From an uncultured Collinsella sp. (lineage in GTDB: Bacteria > Actinomycetota > Coriobacteriia > Coriobacteriales > Coriobacteriaceae): a stretch of DNA of 9,037 bases. The translations under genes and the position numbers were made by a program. The notes below the pieces were generated by a model. That model was not told where the DNA came from. It did not search any database and was given only the letters and a program-made list of their open reading frames with translations. Below are positions 1 through 5,542 of this stretch, in pieces (the first letter of the stretch is position 1; every line of letters begins with the position of its first letter). Location: positions 1 to 9,037 of the forward strand of contig CABUDB010000048.1 of the NCBI GenBank assembly GCA_902490245.1, written 5' to 3'.

Positions 1-2
1 GC

Positions 3-584
3 GAGCTTGCGGATCGTGCCCAGACGGCAGCTCCCCTACGCACCGCAAACGATGCTTACAACGGGCCTGCCCGCATCGTCTCAATCAACACATCGGAGCA
101 CAAAGGCACGCGTAAGTCACCCGTCGCCGACGGGCACGACACCGTCATCGAGCAGTTTGGCCTCGCCTCCGATGCGCACGCCGGGCATTGGCATCGCCAG
201 GTTTCCTTTTTAGCTGCAGAGTCTATCCAGACGGCGCAGGCGCGCGGGCTCGATGTGCACGAGGGCGACTTTGGCGAGAACTTCACAACCCAGGGCATCA
301 ACCTGCTCTCGCTCCCCCTGGGAACGCAGCTCAAGATTGGCAGCGAAGTACTCGTCGAAATCAGCCAGATCGGCAAAGTCTGCCACACCCGCTGTGCCAT
401 CTACTATCTCGCCGGCGACTGCATCTTCCCCCACGAGGGCATTTTTGGCGTCGTGTTACAGGGCGGAGAAGTCCATATCGGTGACGACATACAGGTGGTC
501 AAGCTCGGCGATGGCACCTGTTCCTTCACTCCCGCCGAGGCACTCAAAGAGGTGGAGCAGGCTCGTCGCGAAGGAACCCTATAG
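3..584 (+). CDS. MOSC-domain protein, 5' end outside the window
   Basis: The frame is open from the left edge to a TAG stop and has no ATG, GTG or TTG before base 255, so the true N-terminus is outside the window. The domain begins near ARIVSINTSEHKGT, followed by the family signature FGLASDAHAGHWHRQVSFLA and the cysteine motif IGKVCHTRC. It ends with GDCIFPHEGIFGVV and a GGEVHIGDDI strand, so the MOSC domain is essentially complete. MOSC domains are sulfur-carrier modules related to molybdenum cofactor sulfurase; the conserved Cys is thought to carry sulfur for Mo/W enzymes. The 20 or so residues before the domain look like a linker, so the full protein may be a fusion, for example to a MogA/MoaB-like domain as in many anaerobes. 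That fusion is inference. No clear terminator follows. Confidence 0.85.
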   Translation, partial: ELADRAQTAAPLRTANDAYNGPARIVSINTSEHKGTRKSPVADGHDTVIEQFGLASDAHAGHWHRQVSFLAAESIQTAQARGLDVHEGDFGENFTTQGINLLSLPLGTQLKIGSEVLVEISQIGKVCHTRCAIYYLAGDCIFPHEGIFGVVLQGGEVHIGDDIQVVKLGDGTCSFTPAEALKEVEQARREGTL

Positions 585-711
585 TTGCAAAACCCCACGT
601 TAAGGTAGCTTTTACAACCAAGAATCCCGCTGCAACAGGGTGCCGTAACGTTAAAGTTGAACTCTATGGTTTCTCAACAATTCACCATTCCCGCAGGTCA
701 AGGCCAAAGCC

Positions 712-757
712 TCAAGTTCAACTTGACCCTTTAGAACCTTTAAGGTTCAAGTTGAGG
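712..757. promoter_or_regulatory. Nested palindromes, probable operator
   Basis: Two perfect inverted repeats lie 7 bases apart. TCAAGTTCAACTTGA (712-726) has 7-bp arms around one base, and GAACCTTTAAGGTTC (734-748) has the same design. A third half site, TTCAAGTTGAGG (746-757), is the reverse complement of TCAACTTGA at 718-726, so a longer hairpin enclosing the second palindrome could also form. A related AAGTTGAAC lies further upstream, near 653. Their position directly before a -10-like hexamer suggests a repressor or activator site. The regulator is unknown. The spacing does not match the HspR HAIR element. Confidence 0.4.
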
Positions 758-770
758 TCGAAAGCAGTAG

Positions 771-776
771 TAGAAT
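771..776 (+). promoter_or_regulatory. Candidate -10 element for the secreted hydrolase gene
   Basis: TAGAAT lies 43 bases before the ATG at 819 and resembles a sigma-70-type -10 box. No good TTGACA is present at 16-18 bases upstream. The matching region (746-753) is inside the palindrome cluster, which would fit an activator-dependent or repressed promoter. Weak evidence from one hexamer. Confidence 0.3.
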
Positions 777-818
777 ACAGCTCGACCAATAACCTACGAT
801 TGATTGCAGAGGGACTGG

Positions 819-1952
819 ATGCAGCATTCGAATCATCGCACCGCAGCGCTCATCGCGTCGAAGCCGGCTCGTATCATCACGAGCGCCGCGCTCGCCGTCG
901 CGCTGACGGCCACGCCGATGCTCTCCCCCGTCGCGGCCTATGCCGCCTCGCAGGCAACGCAGGATCAGCTTTCCGCCGCCCAGAAAAAAATCGAGGACGC
1001 TACGAGCGCCTACAACGACGCTCGAACCAAGCTCGAGGATCTGCAAAAGCAGATCGACTCCAATGAGGCGAACATCGATAAGATTGAGGCCGAGCTACCC
1101 GAGCAGCAGGCCAAGGCAAGCTCCGCCATGCGCGATCTGTATAAGTACCAGAAGGGCACCAGCCCCATCGTGAGCTTCCTGGTAAACACGCAGAGCTTGG
1201 GTGACTTTATCACCACCTGCAAATACACCAACCAGATTACGAGCTCGAGCGTCGACGAGATCGAAGAGCTTAACAAGATGCAAACCGAGCTCGAGCAGAA
1301 CAAAACCGAGCTCGATCAGGCCAAGTCTCAGCTCGAGGGCGAGCAAAAGAATGCCGAGGACGCGCTAGCCCAGGCACAGCAGCTCCGCAGCGAGGCGCAG
1401 GCAAAGGCTGAGCAGGAAAATGCCGCCGAACTGGCTAAGCTCGAGGCCGACAAAGCTGCTGCCGCCGAGAAGATCTCGGGTACCGGCGTGAGTGGCAATA
1501 ACTCCAGCAGTCAGGCCACCAACTCCAACACCACCATCGACACCACGGTGAACAACTCCAACAGCGGCAATTCCGATTACGACTCGTTTATTAACGAGTG
1601 GACGAGCCGCATCGACAACTACCTCGCCGGCTCCCCTATGGCAGGCCAGGGCTATAACTTTGCCGTCGCCGCCTGGAACACCGGCGTCGATCCCCGTTGG
1701 TCCCCCGCTATCGCCTGCATCGAGAGCAGTAAGGGCCTCTATTGCGCCGGCTCCTATAACGCCTGGGGCTGGAGTGCCCGCGGCGGTGGCTGGCGTAGCT
1801 TTGGCAGCTGGAGCGAGGCTGTCTCCGCCCACGTTGCTTACCTGGGCGCCAACTATGGCTCCACGCTTACCCCGGCAGCCGCCAAGAAGTACTGCCCGCC
1901 CACGTGGCAGGACTGGTACAACAAGGTCGCCAATCAAATGAACCGTATTTAA
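819..1952 (+). CDS. Secreted coiled-coil protein with lysozyme/transglycosylase-like C-terminus
   Basis: A 377-residue exported protein, probably acting on peptidoglycan at the cell surface. The ATG at 819 is chosen over an in-frame TTG at 804 because AGAGGG (808-813) sits 5 bases before it. Residues 1-42 form a signal peptide: a basic start, a hydrophobic core (AALAVALTATPML) and a cleavage-like AYA. Residues 45-215 are long heptad-like helices rich in Glu, Gln, Lys and Ala, resembling the coiled-coil regulatory domain of PcsB/SagA-type cell-division hydrolases. Residues 220-252 are a Ser/Asn/Thr linker. Residues 253-377 contain AIACIESSKG and YNAWGWS, matching the catalytic Glu (about E302) motif of the SLT/lysozyme-like fold, with no NlpC/P60 Cys-His pattern. 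In PcsB the coiled coil restrains the hydrolase until FtsEX acts; a similar control here is inference. The gene is apparently monocistronic, with its own upstream control region and terminator. Confidence 0.8.
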   Translation: MQHSNHRTAALIASKPARIITSAALAVALTATPMLSPVAAYAASQATQDQLSAAQKKIEDATSAYNDARTKLEDLQKQIDSNEANIDKIEAELPEQQAKASSAMRDLYKYQKGTSPIVSFLVNTQSLGDFITTCKYTNQITSSSVDEIEELNKMQTELEQNKTELDQAKSQLEGEQKNAEDALAQAQQLRSEAQAKAEQENAAELAKLEADKAAAAEKISGTGVSGNNSSSQATNSNTTIDTTVNNSNSGNSDYDSFINEWTSRIDNYLAGSPMAGQGYNFAVAAWNTGVDPRWSPAIACIESSKGLYCAGSYNAWGWSARGGGWRSFGSWSEAVSAHVAYLGANYGSTLTPAAAKKYCPPTWQDWYNKVANQMNRI

Positions 1953-1962
1953 GTGCAACTGC

Positions 1963-1989
1963 AAAGGGGCCCCAAGCGGGGCCCCTTTT
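1963..1989 (+). terminator. Rho-independent terminator, between convergent genes
   Basis: A perfect 11-bp stem, AAAGGGGCCCC with GGGGCCCCTTT, closes an AAGC loop and runs into TTTT. It starts 10 bases after the hydrolase stop. The left side also begins with AAA, so it may act weakly on transcripts of the kinase gene, which ends at 1997 on the other strand. Confidence 0.9.
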
Positions 1990-1996
1990 CGATTAT

Positions 1997-3490
1997 CTAA
2001 GAGACGACACCGGTCGCATTGCCGATAACAACGACGACGCACATGACGGCAAACATAAACCCGAGCGCCTTGAACCATAGTTCGACAAAAGCACTCCCCC
2101 GATACCGATCGAGCACGGGAAAGCGACGCCGAAGCCTGCGGCGGTCGAGCATGCCAAACGTAATAAGCAGCACCAAGCCATCGACCATAAAGAAATACTC
2201 AAGTGCCAAAAACCACGTTGGATAGTTTCGGTTTTCACCCGTCGGCGTAAATACCGCAAAATGGCTGCCCATCAGCAGCAACAATGTAATCGCATAGACG
2301 CACCCATTCCATATGCGCCCCACGGGCTCGGGGATGCGCGAGAGCAGACGCGCGCATTTGGACGTCACGGGAGAAACGATCGAACGCCGGTTTGCAGAAG
2401 ACGGAAGCGTGAGGGCAACCGGCTGCTGTACCCGCTGCACCTGTGGCACCGCGACCCGGGGCACACTGGCAGCAGAAAAGGTCACGGGCGACGGTGCAGG
2501 GAGACATAGCTCATACGCCGCACGCGCAGCATGCCCCAGTGCCTTTGCACTCGCAAAGCGCTTAGCCGGATCGAGCGCCATCGCCATGCAAACCGCATCG
2601 GCAAGCGGGGTTGGCATACCGTGTGTCTCGCATTGCTCACGTATGTCCCGCCCCGGTTTGGGGTCAGTTCCCGTCAGGCAAAAGAACAGCAGTGCGCCAA
2701 GCGCGTAAATATCGCTGCGGACGCTCGTCTGCCCAAACCCAAACTGCTCGGGCGGCGCATAGGAACGCGTGCCAAACTTGACGGTGTCGGCGTCGGCGCC
2801 ATCGCGCCAAACGCGCGCGATTCCCAGGTCAATAATCACCAGCGACGAGAAGGTCATGCCGGCATCGGCCGTATACCTCACGCCCGATACGATGATGTTC
2901 GAGGGTTTAAGGTCGCGGTGGATTACCGGTACTCCCGGCTCCCCCGCAGCTGCAAAACCGGCATGCAGCTCGCCCACCGCTTCACACAGGACGGGGTACA
3001 GCCCGCGGGCATAATCGGGCGTCGCCCCCAAGCGTCTCACCAACGCCTCGAGCGTCTCGCCTTCGACATACTCCATCACCACGTCAAGCTCGTCGCCCAC
3101 ACGGTGGCAATCGACGATTCGGGGCAAGTGCTCAAAACGACGACCGGCGCGCTGGGCCGCAAACAGGCGCTCATATGCTCCGCCAATCTGCGCCGAAGCA
3201 TCGATGCGCTTGCGGACAAAGGGACCGAGAGACCCGCCACCAGAGCCCTCAAAATAGACGAGTTCGGTCGTCTCGACATCCGAGAACTTGAGCACGCGCT
3301 CCACACGATAGCTGTCATCGCGGTCGAGCGACGCCAAATGATCGACAAGTGAAGCAGTCAACTCGTCATCGGAATATGTTGGGCTCTGAGTATCCATGGC
3401 GTCCATCATAACGCAGGGTGCGGACACCCCATGGTGTCCGCACCCCGTTCGTTTGCATGGTTGTTCTGGTGACACCGCCGGCTCAGCCAT
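1997..3490 (-). CDS. Membrane-anchored Ser/Thr protein kinase
   Basis: A Hanks-type kinase, 497 residues from this start. Visible motifs are the ATP-lysine strand FVRKRID (K94), a hinge at VVMEYVEGETLE (about 138-148) and the catalytic loop HRDLKPSN (191-198, D193). The metal-binding triplet is DLG (221-223) instead of the usual DFG. GTRSYAPPEQFG follows in the activation segment, then SDIYALG (259-265) and the late Arg near 311. A Pro/Val/Ser-rich linker (330-390) leads to about three hydrophobic segments (395-413, 428-447, 470-490), so the kinase is cytoplasmic and held by a C-terminal membrane domain. No PASTA repeats are present. The ATG at 3490 lies 6 bases after the HTH gene, with GGTGAG 10 bases upstream. 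Met28, Met29 or Met32 are alternatives, because residues 14-25 are encoded by a perfect hairpin. Substrates are unknown. Confidence 0.88.
   Translation of the reverse strand: MAEPAVSPEQPCKRTGCGHHGVSAPCVMMDAMDTQSPTYSDDELTASLVDHLASLDRDDSYRVERVLKFSDVETTELVYFEGSGGGSLGPFVRKRIDASAQIGGAYERLFAAQRAGRRFEHLPRIVDCHRVGDELDVVMEYVEGETLEALVRRLGATPDYARGLYPVLCEAVGELHAGFAAAGEPGVPVIHRDLKPSNIIVSGVRYTADAGMTFSSLVIIDLGIARVWRDGADADTVKFGTRSYAPPEQFGFGQTSVRSDIYALGALLFFCLTGTDPKPGRDIREQCETHGMPTPLADAVCMAMALDPAKRFASAKALGHAARAAYELCLPAPSPVTFSAASVPRVAVPQVQRVQQPVALTLPSSANRRSIVSPVTSKCARLLSRIPEPVGRIWNGCVYAITLLLLMGSHFAVFTPTGENRNYPTWFLALEYFFMVDGLVLLITFGMLDRRRLRRRFPVLDRYRGSAFVELWFKALGFMFAVMCVVVVIGNATGVVS
3416..3445 (-). repeat. Perfect 13-bp hairpin at the start of the kinase gene
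   Basis: GGGTGCGGACACC (3416-3428) and its exact complement (3433-3445) enclose a four-base loop. If the kinase starts at 3490 the hairpin lies 45-75 bases inside the coding region. If it starts at Met28-32 the hairpin is in the gap after the HTH gene. There is no T-run on the minus strand, so it is not a standard terminator. It could lower kinase expression relative to the upstream genes or protect the upstream mRNA end. Confidence 0.6.
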
Positions 3491-3496
3491 CGGCCA

Positions 3497-3919
3497 CTAA
3501 CTCACCGTTTCCTCGCCAAAGCGATACAGCTCCTCGTTGACCTTTTGCAGACTGCAGCCGCGATCGATACAAAAGATGACAATCGCATCGCGACGGTCCT
3601 TACAGTTGAGAACGCTTACCCCGGCAGCTGTCAGAGCGCGGTTGGTCTCCTTGAGCGTCAACGCCATTGCAAAGGCAATCTGCAGCACCTTATTACGGCT
3701 TGGGTGGCGCGCGCCGGTAAAAATCTGATAACCAAAGGTCTCGTTGAGGTCGGCCATGCGCACCACGCGCGAGCGCTCTAAGCCCTTTTCCTGCAGCAGC
3801 TGCTTAAGGTAGTCCGAAAGCGACGGGGCGACAAAGTCGTGCTCCCTGATATAGCCATCGATGTTTGGCGCGTCGAGGAGCTCATTGAGCAACTCGTCCG
3901 TCAGCTTTTTATCGGGCAT
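3497..3919 (-). CDS. Small helix-turn-helix (XRE-like) protein paired with the kinase
   Basis: A 140-residue cytoplasmic protein. The ATG at 3919 has a strong Shine-Dalgarno, GGGAGGTG, about 7 bases upstream. Residues 34-98 (LSDYLKQLLQEKGLERSRVV through LTLKETNRALTAAG) have the helix pattern of a Cro/C1-type HTH: a DNA-binding-like QIFTGARHPSRNKVLQIAFAM stretch followed by a leucine-rich last helix. Residues 105-140 form a second short helical part with KDRRDAIVIFCIDRG. The stop is 6 bases from the kinase start, which implies co-transcription and perhaps translational coupling. I recall similar HTH proteins next to Ser/Thr kinases in gut Firmicutes and Actinobacteria. Whether it is a transcription factor, a kinase adaptor or a kinase substrate cannot be told from sequence. 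Confidence 0.75.
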   Translation of the reverse strand: MPDKKLTDELLNELLDAPNIDGYIREHDFVAPSLSDYLKQLLQEKGLERSRVVRMADLNETFGYQIFTGARHPSRNKVLQIAFAMALTLKETNRALTAAGVSVLNCKDRRDAIVIFCIDRGCSLQKVNEELYRFGEETVS

Positions 3920-3958
3920 GCGGCTTCACCTCCCATACGGCGCAACGGTAGCGACATG

Positions 3959-4504
3959 CTAGGCCAGCACCCAGCTCGCAGTCGCGGACTTATCAAACAT
4001 GTTGGCAAAATAGAGAGCCTTCTTGATGTCACCATCAAAGTAGATATTGCCCGCCACGGAGCCACCGGCGGCAAGGGTACCAGACTGCAGCTCATCGGAG
4101 CCCTCGCTGTAGTAACCCTGATTCTGTTGAGCGCCGTTGGCGTCCTCGCCCTTCCAGTCGTAAATATTGTAATCTGCGCCCTCATCGCCATTGTTGACGT
4201 ACGTGACGTGAATACCCGTCATGGTCGAACCGTCATAATTTGTGAGACCGGGCTGGACGGAATCGACGACGACGGAAAGGCCAGCAGTCGTGGTCACCGT
4301 CGTGCCAACAGCCAGGTCAGTCGTAGGCTGCTCATCCTTCTTCGTCTCTTCCTTCTTGTCGCCATCGCCAGCGTCCTCGGTGACGGTCGCCTTATCGCTA
4401 CCGCAACCGGCAAGAAGACTGGCAGTCCCCAAGGCGACGGTGACGAATGCGCCAAGTGCAGCGCGACGGCTCAGCAGCACTTCGTTTTCGAGCTTTTTCA
4501 TCAT
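3959..4504 (-). CDS. DUF4352-like surface lipoprotein
   Basis: A 181-residue predicted lipoprotein, first gene of the cluster with the HTH protein and kinase, 39 bases upstream of the former. The N-terminus has LSRRAALGAF followed by a hydrophobic run and the lipobox LLAGC, so Cys34 should be lipidated. The RR pair with a following Leu resembles a Tat signal, which is possible but unproven. Residues 36-62 are a charged Asp/Glu/Lys linker. Residues 65-181 form a beta-rich domain with SVVVDSVQPG, IHVTYVNNGDEGADYNIYDW and a late IYFDG strand, the pattern of DUF4352-type immunoglobulin-like domains of Gram-positive lipoproteins. Two consecutive ATG codons (4504 and 4501) are possible starts; GGAAGG lies 4 or 7 bases upstream, which slightly favours the second. 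The Shine-Dalgarno is inside a perfect inverted repeat. It may be the sensor or target of the kinase (inference). Confidence 0.75.
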   Translation of the reverse strand: MMKKLENEVLLSRRAALGAFVTVALGTASLLAGCGSDKATVTEDAGDGDKKEETKKDEQPTTDLAVGTTVTTTAGLSVVVDSVQPGLTNYDGSTMTGIHVTYVNNGDEGADYNIYDWKGEDANGAQQNQGYYSEGSDELQSGTLAAGGSVAGNIYFDGDIKKALYFANMFDKSATASWVLA

Positions 4505-4506
4505 GC

Positions 4507-4560
4507 ATCCTTCCTACGATCCGGCTACCGCGCCGGCACACAGCACATCGTAGGAAGGAT
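4507..4560 (-). promoter_or_regulatory. Perfect 14-bp inverted repeat covering the lipoprotein gene's ribosome-binding site
   Basis: ATCCTTCCTACGAT (4507-4520) and its exact reverse complement (4547-4560) are 26 bases apart, and the spacer holds a further CCGGC/GCCGG pair (4521-4525, 4532-4536). On the minus-strand transcript the 3' arm carries AGGAAGGAT, the Shine-Dalgarno, ending two bases before the first ATG. A folded leader would therefore hide the ribosome-binding site. Alternatively the dyad is a DNA operator. Confidence 0.6.
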
Positions 4561-4574
4561 TAAACTTGAATTCA

Positions 4575-4589
4575 TTAGCTGAGAGCTAA
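4575..4589. repeat. Short inverted repeat upstream of the lipoprotein gene
   Basis: TTAGCT and AGCTAA flank GAG, a 6-bp perfect dyad 14 bases upstream of the larger inverted repeat on the minus strand. It may be part of the same promoter or operator region. No convincing -10/-35 pair could be assigned nearby. Confidence 0.3.
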
Positions 4590-4665
4590 GGTCGCGGTAA
4601 ACGGCCTATGCAGTTATCCAAACGCCGAGCAAACGCACTTTGCGCGACCGTCTGCTGGCAGTGCA

Positions 4666-4949
4666 TCAACCCACCGTGACAGATTCCCCGGTAAAGGTGC
4701 TGATCATCAACAGGACAAAGAACACCAGGTAGCTGACACTCAGCGGGTACGCAATGATTAGGAAGACGACCCAGCCGACATTGGTTTTACCGTCGGCACG
4801 ACGTTGCTCGCGATTGCGGCAGAGCCAAATCGTCACGCCAATGGCCACGATCAGCAACACGAGTGCCGCTGCTGCCAACCCGGCAAGCGCAAACATAACG
4901 CCAATGCTCACAGCAATAACCGGAAGCAGCAACAAGGCGCATCCACACC
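4666..4949 (-). pseudogene. Small membrane protein, 5' end lost at a junction
   Basis: The minus-strand frame encodes a very hydrophobic protein ending in GESVTVG and TGA. The residues before the first TTG (4935) read GGCGCA and fit the following LLLLPVIAVSIGV run, so coding probably extends to about 4949. Further upstream no ATG, GTG or TTG occurs before a stop at 5005-5007, and no ribosome-binding site precedes the TTG. The 5' end therefore appears to be missing at the composition boundary. About 38 hydrophobic residues (probably two membrane segments), a charged loop (CRNREQRRADGKTN) and a second hydrophobic hairpin of about 27 residues are visible. No family is recognised. The 161 bases between it and the lipoprotein gene contain no gene. 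A start at TTG 4935 (89 aa) is the alternative. Confidence 0.55.
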
Positions 4950-4960
4950 CACCGGGACTA
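4936..4960. other. Probable chimeric or recombination junction
   Basis: Two oppositely oriented coding regions both lose their 5' ends in this interval. GC content rises from about 50-58% to about 68-75% (hand counts of sample 60-base lines), and codon use changes with it. No repeat, inverted end or target duplication marks the site. Confidence 0.65.
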
Positions 4961-5444
4961 TAAACGGCAGATTGTCGCCGATCCCGAAGAGCCCTTCTAC
5001 TCGTTCAATCCCCCTGCGGCCAAGCCCGAGACGCTTCTGCCCTCGCTCGTCACGCTGCGCGCCCTGCAGGACGCGCAGGCCAAGCTGCGCTGGCGCGAAC
5101 GCGAGCGCGAGAGCGCCGACGGCTCGATACTTCAGAGCGACCCCGACGCGCCGCTCGAGCTTCTCGAAACCAAGCAGTTCCGGTTCGACAAGTCCCTCAT
5201 CGTGGGCGACCCGAGGCGCCCCGCCATCATCGCCGCCCTTGAGGCGCTCTTCACCGAACTCACGAACAGGCGCGTGCCCGAGGGGCTGCGTCCCGTCGGA
5301 AACGACGACAGCCTCTATGCGGTCCTCAACGTCGAGGGCGCTTCGCTCGGCCTCATCCTCCAGATCGGCGGCGCCGAGATCTGCCTCGTGCGCTACGGTA
5401 CGCCCGAGAGCCTTCTCGAGAATCCGCACGTGCTCGAACATTGA
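4950..5444 (+). pseudogene. Unrecognised protein, 5' end lost at a junction
   Basis: The plus-strand frame runs from a stop at 4917-4919 through the junction to TGA at 5442-5444. No ATG, GTG or TTG occurs before GTG 5202, which falls inside an apparently continuous protein (SLIVGDPRRP) and lacks a ribosome-binding site. Coding in the right-hand style begins near RDYKRQIVADPEEPFYSFNP. A charged helical stretch follows (LQDAQAKLRWRERERES), then a compact region, PAIIAALEALFTEL through LGLILQIGGAEICLVRYGTP, ending LLENPHVLEH. No signal peptide or membrane segment is visible in what remains. I do not recognise the family. The 3' end is intact and followed by a terminator, so only the start is missing. 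Confidence 0.55.
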
Positions 5445-5481
5445 TCCCGGATCCCGTCGTCCGCAAACAGAACGCCCAAGC

Positions 5482-5521
5482 AAAAGGCGCCGACTCCTCA
5501 TTCGGGAGACGGCGCCTTTTT
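5482..5521. terminator. Bidirectional Rho-independent terminator
   Basis: An 11-bp perfect stem, AAAAGGCGCCG with CGGCGCCTTTT, is extended after an A-A mismatch by CTCC/GGAG, and is followed by T on the plus strand and preceded by A's for the minus strand. It lies between the convergent ends of the unknown gene (5444) and thrB (5543), so it can serve both. Confidence 0.88.
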
Positions 5522-5542
5522 GTTCCTTCAGAAGCTGCAGCC

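Larger units (their letters stand above)
585..818. other. Intergenic region with regulatory-looking palindromes
   Basis: No gene of credible length is seen in these 234 bases. The left half (585-700) has no convincing structure or terminator for the MOSC gene. The right half holds two perfect odd-length palindromes, related TCAAGTTGA-like half sites and a -10-like TAGAAT, listed separately. A control region for the secreted protein downstream is the simplest reading. Confidence 0.5.

Noticed and set aside
1365..2078. A 237-codon minus-strand frame over the secreted protein gene
   Set aside because: It is antisense to the coiled-coil gene and runs across the terminator; there is no ribosome-binding site and no recognisable domain.
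2531..3352. A 273-codon plus-strand frame over the kinase gene
   Set aside because: It is the complement of the kinase domain, where HRD, activation-segment and ATP-lysine motifs are read on the other strand.
3839..4582. A 247-codon plus-strand frame over the lipoprotein gene
   Set aside because: It is antisense to a gene with a lipobox, signal sequence and good ribosome-binding site, and it also runs through the inverted repeat.
4635..4664. GCACT/AGTGC pair after the small membrane protein gene, as a terminator
   Set aside because: The stem is only 5 bp with a 20-base loop and no T-run follows, so it cannot be supported.
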